The position numbers were made by a program, and so were the translations under genes. Shown here in pieces: positions 34,322-42,512 of a stretch of 64,000 nt of DNA. How positions within the stretch are numbered: position 1 is the stretch's first letter; each line of letters opens with the position of its first letter. The notes below the pieces were generated by a model, which was given only the letters and a program-made list of their open reading frames with translations, was not told the DNA's origin and did no database searches. The DNA lies in the NCBI GenBank assembly GCA_015057005.1, contig SVFF01000009.1, forward strand, positions 27,394 to 91,393. The letters run 5' to 3'. The stretch is from Lachnospiraceae bacterium. GTDB taxonomy: Bacteria > Bacillota > Clostridia > Lachnospirales > Lachnospiraceae.

Positions 34322-34798
34322 TGACTTAGGAAACTATATCAGAAAAGGCCCTGCCTGCCCCGGGACGCACTTCCACCGAAATACGCAAGCTTTTCGGGAT
34401 TTTATGGACGCATGAATTTTAAGAGCCAATTAGGCGCCCTGGTTCGAAACTCAGACCCACAGGGCATTGGCAAAAAAACGTCCCCAGAAATGTTTCCTAG
34501 AAAAATAATGATGTACCATTCAAGAGACGGACACCAAAATTGCTATGTCTGAACGTACGTGAGTTTAGCAATTTTGGTGTCAAGCTCGTCGGCTGAATGG
34601 TACATCATATATTTTTCAGGAAAGATTTATCGGCGTTTTTCTGCCAATGCCCTGTCGGTCCTCAGACAGTCTCACCACGGGCGCCGCTTTTTAAAATTCA
34701 TGCGTCTTAAAATCCAACGAAAAACTTGCACGGGTATTTCTTGCGGAAGTGCGTCCCGGGGCAGGCAAGGTCTCTTCTGATACATTTTCCTGAGTCAC
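34322..34798. repeat. Giant imperfect palindrome of about 477 bases
   Basis: The whole gap between the E2-like gene and uxaC is one long inverted repeat centred near 34557. Well-paired blocks include GCCTGCCCCGGGACGCAC (34353-34370, inside a perfect 22-base arm ending at 34374, partner 34745-34766), ATGATGTACCATTC (34508-34521, partner 34595-34608) and GACACCAAAATTGCTA (34530-34545, partner 34566-34581). The tip holds ACGTACGT. No gene is present. It would form a very long hairpin RNA or a cruciform. Confidence 0.9.
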
Positions 34799-34834
34799 TG
34801 CTTGCCGGTGTGGGGAGCGTCTTGACTAAAAACA

Positions 34835-36244
34835 CTACAGCGGGAAATTGAAATATCTTCTGGCATTATGGTAGGAGATGTCGGTGACGATTTCTCCCAG
34901 GATATGGTAATCTGCGGGAAATTCTCCGTTTTCCACCCAGCCGCCTAAAAGATTGCACAGGATGCGGCGGAAGTATTCGTGTCTGGTGTAGGATAAGAAG
35001 CTTCTGGAGTCGGTGAGCATGCCCACAAAACCGGAGAGATTGCCCAGATTGGCCAGGGAGATCATCTGGTCCTGCATGCCGGTCTTGTGGTCGTTGAACC
35101 ACCAGGCACTGCCCTGCTGGATCTTAGCGGCTGCGGAGGAGTCCTGGAAACATCCGATGATGGAACCGATGGCCTGATTGTCCTGCGGGTTCAGACTGTA
35201 GATGACAGTTTTGGGAAGCTCATCAGTCACATTCAGGGCGTTCAGGAAATCAGCCAACTGTGCAGAAGGAGTGTGGTTATTGATGCAGTCAAAACCGGTG
35301 TCGGGGCCCAACTGTAAAAATCTTGCGGTATTGTTGTCTCGCTTACAGCCGTAATGCAGCTGCATTGCCCAATTCCGTCTGTGGTATTCACGGCCCACAA
35401 AAATCAGGAATGCAGTCTTGAATTTCAATTCTTCTTCCCGGGTCACTGTCTGACCGGAAGTTCTTTTGGCAAAGATTGCTTCCACCTCAGCTTCAGAAGC
35501 AGGCTGGTACATGACATATTCCAGACCATGGTCAGACACGCTGCAGTCTCTTTGGGCAAAATATTCCATGCGGGCTTTCAGCGCATCCTTTAAGGCTGCG
35601 AAGGTAGTGATGGCGGACATATCCGCTGCAGCAGCCAGTTTTCCCAGATACTCCAAATAATCAGCCTTTTCGATGTTCATGGCCTTGTCCGGTCTCCAGG
35701 CGGGGAGTACTTTCACATCAAAAGAGGAATCGGCTGCAATTTGCTCATGCCACTCCAGGGAATCGACGGGATCATCGGTGGTGCAGAGCAGTGTCACGTT
35801 GCTGCGTTTGATCAGATTGCGGACACTCATGGAAGGGTGACGCAATTTCTCGTTACAAAGTGTCCATACTTCGTCAGCAGTCTTTTTGTTGAGCACGCCT
35901 TGGTAGCCGAAATATCTTTGCAGTTCCAAATGGCTCCAGTGGAAGAGGGGGTTGCCGATGGCTTTGCCCAGGCACTCTGCCCATGCGCAGAATTTCTCGT
36001 AGTCGGAAGCGTCACCTGTAATATACTTTTCCTCCACGCCGCAGGAGCGCATAAAGCGCCATTTGTAGTGGTCGCCGCCCAGCCAGACCTGGGTGATGTT
36101 GTCAAACTGACGGTCCTCGGCAATCTCTCTGGGGTTGATATGGCAGTGATAATCCAATATGGGAGTGGCTGCCGCATAATCGTGGTAGAGCTTACGGGCG
36201 GTTTCGCTCTCCAATAAAAAGTCCTTGTCCATAAATGCTTTCAT
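34835..36244 (-). CDS. uxaC: Glucuronate isomerase UxaC
   Basis: Metal-dependent isomerase of 469 residues that converts D-glucuronate to D-fructuronate and D-galacturonate to D-tagaturonate in the cytoplasm. The amidohydrolase-like start ILDYHCHINPREIAEDRQF carries the HxH metal ligands. Other family marks are VWLGGDHYKWRFMRSCGVEE, LLCTTDDPVDSLEWH, WAMQLHYGCKRDNNTA and MLTDSRSFLSYTRHEYFRRI. The length is normal. AAGGAGGAAATCAA lies before the ATG at 36244. It is divergent from uxaB-uxaA, with a gap of about 240 bases that must hold both promoters. Confidence 0.96.
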   Translation of the reverse strand: MKAFMDKDFLLESETARKLYHDYAAATPILDYHCHINPREIAEDRQFDNITQVWLGGDHYKWRFMRSCGVEEKYITGDASDYEKFCAWAECLGKAIGNPLFHWSHLELQRYFGYQGVLNKKTADEVWTLCNEKLRHPSMSVRNLIKRSNVTLLCTTDDPVDSLEWHEQIAADSSFDVKVLPAWRPDKAMNIEKADYLEYLGKLAAAADMSAITTFAALKDALKARMEYFAQRDCSVSDHGLEYVMYQPASEAEVEAIFAKRTSGQTVTREEELKFKTAFLIFVGREYHRRNWAMQLHYGCKRDNNTARFLQLGPDTGFDCINNHTPSAQLADFLNALNVTDELPKTVIYSLNPQDNQAIGSIIGCFQDSSAAAKIQQGSAWWFNDHKTGMQDQMISLANLGNLSGFVGMLTDSRSFLSYTRHEYFRRILCNLLGGWVENGEFPADYHILGEIVTDISYHNARRYFNFPL

Positions 36245-36481
36245 TTGATTTCCTCCTTAATCAACTTCACATAAAGCTCTTTGCTTGGGCATTTCTTTGC
36301 CGTTTCTGGCACAGGAAATCTCCTTGTAAGCGGTTACTTAAATATTACTATGTAGATTATAAGTGAGGTGTTAAGTCTTTGCAAGGGTTAGTTGGAATGG
36401 TGGGCAAAACCTTGACGAAAAAGAAATGCGCCAGTAGAATTGAAATAGGAAAGAGGTTATATAAGGGAAGGGGAATGAGCA

Positions 36482-37942
36482 ATGGAGCGTTTGACGAAAA
36501 AGGTGGTGCCAAAGTCCCACCGTCCCATCAGGATCGTACAGTTTGGCGAGGGGAATTTCCTCCGTGGATTTGTGGATTACATGATCGATGTTGCCAATGA
36601 ACAGGGGATATTTGACGGAAATATTGTGATGGTCAAGCCCCGGGACACAGAAGGACTTGGCAAGTTCCATGAGCAGGACTGCCAATATACGGTTTCTCTC
36701 AGGGGAAACGTGGATGGTGTGGGCTGTATCAGCAACCGTATCGTAACCTGCGTGTCCGACGCGGTGAACCCTTACCGTGAATATGAGAAATATATGAAGC
36801 TGGCGGAACTGGAGACTTTGCGCTTTGTGGTATCTAATACCACGGAGGCAGGCATTGTTTTGGACGAAAGCGACTGTATGGAGAATACACCGCCCGAGAG
36901 TTTCCCGGGAAAGCTGGCTCAGTTTTTGTATCACAGATTTAAAGCTTTCAACGGAGATGTGAGTAAGGGACTGATCATACTGCCGGTGGAATTGATCGAC
37001 GACAACGGTATTGTCCTGAAAAAATATGTAAAGCACCTGGCTGCGCTTTGGCAGCTGGAAGAAGCATTCCTGACCTGGCTGGATCAGGCCTGCGTCTTTA
37101 CCTCCACTCTGGTGGACCGGATCATCACCGGATATCCCGGCGCCAAGGAAGAGCAGGAATGGGAGCAGCTGGGATATGAGGATCGGCTGCTTGTGACCGG
37201 CGAACCCTTTGGTCTCTGGGTGATCGAGTCAGAAGCGGACATCAGCGGCGAACTGTCTCTGGACAAAGCAGGTCTGCCGGTGATATTTACGGACAATCAG
37301 AAACCTTACAAGCAGAGAAAAGTGCGCATATTAAACGGTGCCCACACTTCATTTGTACCGGCTGCTTTCCTGGCAGGACTGGATATCGTGCGGGATTCCA
37401 TGCAGGATGACCTGATCAGAGAGTTTATGTTGAAAACCATATATCAGGAAGTGATCCCCACCTTAAGTTTGCCGGAGGAGGAGCTGAAGGCCTTTGCGGG
37501 AGAGGTGGTGAACCGCTTCAACAACCCTTACGTGGACCATGCACTGCTGGCTATTGCTTTGAACTCCGTGTCCAAGTGGCGGGCCAGATGTATGCCCGGT
37601 TTGCTGGGATATGTGGAGCGTTTTGACAGGCTGCCGGTGAATCTGACCTTTTCTTTGGCGGCGCTGATGGCCTTTTACAGTGGAACGGAAATAAGAGACC
37701 GGGCGCTGATAGGGCATAGGGGAGAACAGGAGTATAAAATTATGGATGACCTGCCGGTGTTGGAATTTTTCCGGGATCATTGCCGGCTGGATGCGGAGCA
37801 GTTCGTGACAGCCTTCCTGGGAAGAGAAGATTTCTTCGGACAGGACTTGAATCAGGTGAAAGGTTTGAGCGTTGCGGTTACGGACTATCTGAGAGATATC
37901 AGAAGAAACGGAATGAGGGCAGCTTTATGCAGAATTTCATAA
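36482..37942 (+). CDS. uxaB: Tagaturonate reductase UxaB
   Basis: NADH-dependent reductase of 486 residues of the mannitol dehydrogenase/altronate oxidoreductase family. It reduces D-tagaturonate to D-altronate. The nucleotide-binding start is VQFGEGNFLRGFVDYMIDVA. FVVSNTTEAGI and the catalytic lysine region YKQRKVRILNGAHTSFVP are visible. The stop overlaps the start of uxaA, so the two are translated together. With uxaC on the other strand it links galacturonate to altronate. Confidence 0.93.
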   Translation: MERLTKKVVPKSHRPIRIVQFGEGNFLRGFVDYMIDVANEQGIFDGNIVMVKPRDTEGLGKFHEQDCQYTVSLRGNVDGVGCISNRIVTCVSDAVNPYREYEKYMKLAELETLRFVVSNTTEAGIVLDESDCMENTPPESFPGKLAQFLYHRFKAFNGDVSKGLIILPVELIDDNGIVLKKYVKHLAALWQLEEAFLTWLDQACVFTSTLVDRIITGYPGAKEEQEWEQLGYEDRLLVTGEPFGLWVIESEADISGELSLDKAGLPVIFTDNQKPYKQRKVRILNGAHTSFVPAAFLAGLDIVRDSMQDDLIREFMLKTIYQEVIPTLSLPEEELKAFAGEVVNRFNNPYVDHALLAIALNSVSKWRARCMPGLLGYVERFDRLPVNLTFSLAALMAFYSGTEIRDRALIGHRGEQEYKIMDDLPVLEFFRDHCRLDAEQFVTAFLGREDFFGQDLNQVKGLSVAVTDYLRDIRRNGMRAALCRIS

Positions 37943-39402
37943 AAATCAATGAGAAAGATAATGTGGCGGTGGCACTTGAGGGGAATAAGGAAATTCCGGC
38001 CGGACATAAAATGGCTCTTGGGGACATCCCGGCAGGCGCTCCGGTGATCAAGTACGGCTACACAATCGGTTACGCCAAAGAAGATATCCCGGCAGGCGCC
38101 TGGGTCCATACCCACAACTTAAAGACCGGTCTTGGAGAAGTACTGGAGTATATCTATGAGCCGATGGAAATTGAATCGGGGGAGAAAAAGATATCTGTGA
38201 ATCCAGGAAAACAAATGGCGGTTGAAGACGGGAGAAACCTTTTCCAAGGCTTTGTGCGCCCTGACGGCAAAGTTGGTGTCCGCAACGAGATTTGGGTCAT
38301 CCCAACCGTTGGCTGTATGAACAACGTGGCAACATCGGTAGCCAGACAGGCAAACAGTTTGCGAAAAGGCAGCGTACGGGAAGTGATCGCATTTCCTCAC
38401 CCTTACGGCTGTTCCCAGATGGGGGACGATCAGGAGTATACCAGGACCATTCTGGCAGATCTGGTCAACCACCCCAACGCCGGAGGCGTGCTGGTGCTAG
38501 GCCTGGGCTGTGAGAACAGCAGCACGGAAATATTGAAGAATTATATTGGTGAATATGATGCAAGGCGTGTCAAATTTCTGGTGGCCCAGGAGTCTGAGGA
38601 CGAGATGGTAGATGCACTGGAATTGTTGGAAGAGTTGATTGACTATGCAGCCGGTTTTGAGCGGCAGCCCGTAAGTGTGGACAAACTGATCATAGGCTTA
38701 AAGTGCGGCGGAAGTGACGGCCTTTCCGGGATTACGGCCAATCCTTTGGTGGGACGCTTTTCGGATATGCTCATTGCAAGGGGCGGCAGCACTATTCTGA
38801 CGGAAGTGCCGGAGATGTTCGGTGCGGAGACCATTCTCATGAACCGCTGTGCCGATGAGACTTTGTTCCGGCAGACGGTGGAGCTGATCAACGATTTTAA
38901 AAATTATTTCAAGAGTCACAACCAGGCCATCTATGAAAATCCTTCCCCGGGCAACAAAGCAGGAGGCATCTCAACCCTGGAGGATAAATCCTTGGGATGT
39001 ACCCAGAAATCCGGCAGCGCCCCAATAAAAGGCGTCTTAGCCTATGGAGAGACCCTAAAGATTCCGGGTCTGAACCTTTTGAGTGCACCGGGCAATGATC
39101 TGGTGGCGGCCACAGCCCTGGCGGCGGCAGGTGCCCAGATTGTGCTCTTTACCACCGGAAGGGGCACGCCCTTTGCATCTCCGGTACCTACCGTGAAGAT
39201 TGCCACCAATTCCAAACTGGCGGGTAAAAAGTCTAATTGGATCGATTTCAACGCAGGTGTGCTGGTAGAGGGGACTTCCATGGAGGAATTGTCCGGACAG
39301 TTTTACGATTATATCATAGAAGTAGCCTCCGGCCGCAGAGTCTGCAGCGAAGAGGCCGGATTCCATGATATGGCGATTTTTAAAAGAGGTGTGACATTGT
39401 AA
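37927..39402 (+). CDS. uxaA: Altronate dehydratase UxaA
   Basis: Dehydratase of 491 residues that converts D-altronate to 2-keto-3-deoxy-gluconate. The N-terminal SAF domain (residues 1-90, HKMALGDIPAGAPVIKYGYT) is followed by the large catalytic domain with FVRPDGKVGVRNEIWVIPTV, HPYGCSQMGDD, LGLGCENSS and GLKCGGSDGLSGITANP. The start ATG 37927 overlaps the uxaB stop by 16 bases. The frame upstream of it belongs to uxaB. KDG kinase and aldolase genes are not in the window. Confidence 0.93.
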   Translation: MQNFIKINEKDNVAVALEGNKEIPAGHKMALGDIPAGAPVIKYGYTIGYAKEDIPAGAWVHTHNLKTGLGEVLEYIYEPMEIESGEKKISVNPGKQMAVEDGRNLFQGFVRPDGKVGVRNEIWVIPTVGCMNNVATSVARQANSLRKGSVREVIAFPHPYGCSQMGDDQEYTRTILADLVNHPNAGGVLVLGLGCENSSTEILKNYIGEYDARRVKFLVAQESEDEMVDALELLEELIDYAAGFERQPVSVDKLIIGLKCGGSDGLSGITANPLVGRFSDMLIARGGSTILTEVPEMFGAETILMNRCADETLFRQTVELINDFKNYFKSHNQAIYENPSPGNKAGGISTLEDKSLGCTQKSGSAPIKGVLAYGETLKIPGLNLLSAPGNDLVAATALAAAGAQIVLFTTGRGTPFASPVPTVKIATNSKLAGKKSNWIDFNAGVLVEGTSMEELSGQFYDYIIEVASGRRVCSEEAGFHDMAIFKRGVTL

Positions 39403-39420
39403 CAAGTGGCAGGAGGAGCA

Positions 39421-39657
39421 TTAGGCGCCTCCCGGCCCATCCTGTCTGGGACGTGTGGATTCCGGCAAACGCTCTGCGCTGTCTGTTGATTTGACAGAGG
39501 CAGAAGCGGTGTCGGAATTTTTTTGTTTATCATCCTTTTCGTTTTCATAAAAGCGGTCTGATACCCGCAGTTCAAGATCTCCCGTGCTGTGTCCGGGCAG
39601 ATCGATCCCGGGGATATTCCCGTCATCGTACAAATCCGTCGTTCGTTTATTATCCAT
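39421..39657 (-). CDS. Small hydrophilic protein of unknown function
   Basis: Seventy-eight residues, highly charged and without hydrophobic segments: a DLYDDGNIPGIDLPGHSTGD start, then an Asp/Lys/Ser-rich tail. No family is recognised. AAGGAAGG lies seven bases before the ATG at 39657, which supports a real gene. It is convergent with uxaA and divergent from the barnase gene. Confidence 0.55.
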   Translation of the reverse strand: MDNKRTTDLYDDGNIPGIDLPGHSTGDLELRVSDRFYENEKDDKQKNSDTASASVKSTDSAERLPESTRPRQDGPGGA

Positions 39658-39765
39658 GGCGATACCTTCCTTTCGCTGATAGTATGGGCATTTTCATGAA
39701 AATAATTCCCAATTGCCTGTAAATGTGGTAAAATATTGATTAGTATTATGAACATGGAGGTCATT

Positions 39766-40404
39766 ATGAAAATCTCACTTAAAAAGATAAAAAAATGGTG
39801 GAAGGCGGTCGTGCCGGTTCTGGCCTTGATCCTGGTGTTGATGGGCTACGGCGGGACAAGCGCCCCTGAGAATAATCAAAGCGGAAATCATCAGCAAACG
39901 GTGGAAAACCAGGAGGAGAGTCTGGAGGTCAGCACTCATGCAAAGGGAGAATCCTATGTGGAAACCGGCTCAGGCGAAAGTTACGAAGAAAGCGCTGAGA
40001 CAAGCTCGGAGGAGTCCGACGAGGAAACAGTAGAATCTTCTGAAGAAACCTCCATGATGGACAAGGAAGGCACCTACACCTCTGCAGAAGATGTGGCTCT
40101 TTACATTTATACATACGGCGAACTGCCGGGTAATTTCATGACGAAAAAGGATGCCAAGAAGCTTGGCTGGACCGGCGGCAGTCTGGAAGATTATGCCCCC
40201 GGCATGTGTATCGGCGGCGATTATTTCGGTAATTATGAGGGTATCCTGCCTGAGAAAAAAGGAAGGGAATACCATGAGTGTGACATTGATACCCTGGGAA
40301 AGAGCAGCAGAGGAGCAAAACGAATCGTGTTCTCCAACGATGGTCTGATTTATTATACGGAAGATCACTACGATAGTTTTGAACTTCTCTATGGAGAGGA
40401 ATAG
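39766..40404 (+). CDS. Membrane-anchored or secreted barnase-family ribonuclease
   Basis: Guanyl-specific ribonuclease of the barnase family, 212 residues. An N-terminal hydrophobic segment (residues 14-31) is followed by a Glu/Ser-rich linker of about 70 residues (SSEESDEETVESSEETS). The nuclease domain then starts near residue 100 with GELPGNFMTKKDAKKLGW. The catalytic residues match barnase: Glu in YHECDID, Arg in GAKRIVFSND and His in TEDHYDSF. GGAGG precedes ATG 39766. The barstar gene follows nine bases later and would protect the cytoplasm. The acidic tether may hold the enzyme at the cell surface. Confidence 0.93.
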   Translation: MKISLKKIKKWWKAVVPVLALILVLMGYGGTSAPENNQSGNHQQTVENQEESLEVSTHAKGESYVETGSGESYEESAETSSEESDEETVESSEETSMMDKEGTYTSAEDVALYIYTYGELPGNFMTKKDAKKLGWTGGSLEDYAPGMCIGGDYFGNYEGILPEKKGREYHECDIDTLGKSSRGAKRIVFSNDGLIYYTEDHYDSFELLYGEE

Positions 40405-40413
40405 AGGGGAAAT

Positions 40414-40680
40414 ATGAGATACGAAATAAATTTGGATAATGTTACCACCAAAATGCAGTTTCATGAAAAAATCAGAGAAACCATTCCCTGCCCGGAGTAT
40501 TACGGCGGGAATCTGGATGCGCTGTATGATGTGCTGACAGAGATGAGCGGTCCCATAGAAATTGTGTTTTTAAATTTTAGGGAATTCACCCACCAGCTTC
40601 CCGGTTTCGGAGAGGCTGTTGAACATCTGTGCGCAGACGTACAGGCGGAGAATCCTGAACTTTTGATCGTGTTGGAATAG
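40414..40680 (+). CDS. Barstar family ribonuclease inhibitor
   Basis: Cytoplasmic inhibitor of 88 residues that plugs the active site of the barnase encoded just before it. The family core is clear: CPEYYGGNLDALYDVLTEM near residue 26, then the PIEIVFLNF strand, and a closing helix and strand VQAENPELLIVLE. GAGGGG precedes the ATG. The gap to the nuclease gene is nine bases, so the two are surely co-transcribed. Confidence 0.94.
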   Translation: MRYEINLDNVTTKMQFHEKIRETIPCPEYYGGNLDALYDVLTEMSGPIEIVFLNFREFTHQLPGFGEAVEHLCADVQAENPELLIVLE

Positions 40681-40742
40681 GTGATCGGCGGCGAAGAATT
40701 GGGAAATAACAGGTGCGCGTAAGCGCAGAAACGAGGATAGCG

Positions 40743-42311
40743 ATGTTTACAGACGAGAAAATATATATGGGTCTGGCGGACGGTCAGCGAGTGAATATGG
40801 CATTGAACATGTGCAACCGCCACGGCCTGATCGCAGGTGCCAGTGGTACCGGCAAGACCATTACCATGAAAGTCATGGCGGAATCTTTTTCCGATGCGGG
40901 TGTGCCTGTATTTTTGTGTGACGTGAAAGGCGATGTGTCGGGGCTGGCTTCTCCCGGCGTTTCTTCTGCGGGCATGGAAAAGAGAATTGACAAGTTCGGA
41001 CTGAGGGACAGCTTTGCATACAAGCCCTACCCTGTGTGCTTTTGGGATATTTATCAGAAAAACGGACACCCTGTCCGCGCTACGGTTTCCGATATGGGGC
41101 CGGATATTTTGTCCCGCCTGCTGGATCTGACGCCGGCTCAGGTGGGGGTACTGAATATTGCGTTCCGCATAGCGGATGATAAGGGGCTTTTGATGGTGGA
41201 TCTGAAGGATCTGCGTGCTGTGATCAACTATGTAACGGAGCATCGTGAGGAATATATGACCACTTACGGTACCATCTCAAAACAGTCCGCAGGCGCTATC
41301 CTGCGTGCCCTTCTGCCCTTGGAGAACCAGGGAGGCGATCTGTTTTTCGGCCAGCCGGATCTGGATATTTTCGATTGGATCCGCACGGATGTATACGGTA
41401 AAGGTATTGTAAATATTCTGCATGCAGTGGAGTTGGTGCAAAATCCTGCGCTTTACGCCAGTTTTTTGCTGTGGATGATGTCAGAACTTTTTGAGCGTCT
41501 GCCTGAGGCAGGAGATCCGGACAAGCCTAAGCTGGTGTTTTTCTTTGATGAAGCCCACATGCTTTTTGCCGATGCGCCCAAGGTGCTGGTGCAGAAGATT
41601 GAGCAGGTGGTGAAGTTGATCCGATCCAAGGGAGTAGGTATTTATTTTGTGACCCAGAGCCCCGGTGATATCCCCGACGGTGTGCTGGCTCAGCTGAGCA
41701 ACCGTGTGCAGCATGCCCTCCGGGCTTATACACCTGCTGAGCAGAAGGCAGTCCGTGCGGCAGCCCAGACCATGCGCCCCAACCCCCGATTCAAGACAGA
41801 GGATGTGATCATGGAGCTTGGCGTAGGAGAAGCCCTGACTTCATTCCTGGATGAGGAGGGTGTACCGGGTATGGTGCAGAGGACTTCCATCATTTGCCCT
41901 CAGAGTCTGATGGCACCTGCAGATGAGGAGACCCGCAGGCTGCTGATGAGCCGGGATGGTATGGCTAAGTATGACACGGTTTTGGATCCATTGTCTGCTT
42001 ACGAGGAACTGACCGGGGATTATCCGGAGGAAGTAAGTGTGGCAGAGGGCGAAGGCGCTGCGCATGGAGACGAAGGTGCATTTGATGACCGTGAATCTGC
42101 AGTAAAGCGCAGACAGCGAGCCTGGGAGGCAGAAAAGAAGGCCAAGGAAGAGGCGGAAAGCGAGCGCAAAAAGAGAGAAAAGGAAGAGGAAAACGCCCGC
42201 AAGAAAAGAGAAAAGGCTGCGGAACGCCGAAAAGCCCAGATTGAGCGTCAGCTGATCAACACAGGCATGCAGGTGTTAAAGCGCGGGCTGATGAATACGT
42301 TGTTTAAATAA
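40743..42311 (+). CDS. HerA-like ATPase (DUF853 / YjgR family)
   Basis: P-loop ATPase of 522 residues related to HerA helicases and VirB4-like motors. Walker A is GLIAGASGTGKTITMKVM near residue 36, Walker B is LVFFFDEAHMLF near 270, and the sensor region is KGVGIYFVTQSPGDIPDGVL. After residue 440 there is a long charged coiled coil (KKAKEEAESERKKREKEEE and more). The start at 40743 follows CGAGGA. The cellular role of YjgR-type proteins is unknown. Confidence 0.88.
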   Translation: MFTDEKIYMGLADGQRVNMALNMCNRHGLIAGASGTGKTITMKVMAESFSDAGVPVFLCDVKGDVSGLASPGVSSAGMEKRIDKFGLRDSFAYKPYPVCFWDIYQKNGHPVRATVSDMGPDILSRLLDLTPAQVGVLNIAFRIADDKGLLMVDLKDLRAVINYVTEHREEYMTTYGTISKQSAGAILRALLPLENQGGDLFFGQPDLDIFDWIRTDVYGKGIVNILHAVELVQNPALYASFLLWMMSELFERLPEAGDPDKPKLVFFFDEAHMLFADAPKVLVQKIEQVVKLIRSKGVGIYFVTQSPGDIPDGVLAQLSNRVQHALRAYTPAEQKAVRAAAQTMRPNPRFKTEDVIMELGVGEALTSFLDEEGVPGMVQRTSIICPQSLMAPADEETRRLLMSRDGMAKYDTVLDPLSAYEELTGDYPEEVSVAEGEGAAHGDEGAFDDRESAVKRRQRAWEAEKKAKEEAESERKKREKEEENARKKREKAAERRKAQIERQLINTGMQVLKRGLMNTLFK

Positions 42312-42360
42312 AATGAATGCTTTCTTTATAAAATGTTAATACCATCAAGGGATGCAATAC

Positions 42361-42389
42361 TTGAATATGTACTGTAAATCTGGTACAAT
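42361..42389 (+). promoter_or_regulatory. Promoter of secA
   Basis: TTGAAT at 42361-42366, a 17-base spacer and an extended -10 (TGGTACAAT, box at 42384-42389). This predicts a leader of about 115 bases before secA. Confidence 0.75.
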
Positions 42390-42440
42390 AAATTGTGGAT
42401 TGTGCATTTTAGAAGGTTTGACATCGCTTTAAACAGCAAG

Positions 42441-42494
42441 GTGCCTGAAAAAAGAGGCGCTTTTGCATTAATTATAATTGTGCTCACAAGGCAC
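42441..42494 (+). promoter_or_regulatory. secA leader with alternative pairings
   Basis: GTGCCT at 42441 can pair with AGGCGC at 42455, giving a short hairpin followed by TTTTGC. It can also pair perfectly with AGGCAC at 42489. Such competing pairings are typical of attenuation; the mechanism here is an inference. Confidence 0.4.
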
Positions 42495-42512
42495 AGATGG
42501 GTAGGAAAATAT

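Noticed and set aside
37780..37926. N-terminal extension of UxaA
   Set aside because: These codons overlap uxaB in another frame and do not look like the SAF domain start.
42393..42512. N-terminal extension of SecA
   Set aside because: The family starts at MKLIDKIFG; the upstream part is promoter-proximal leader with alternative hairpins.
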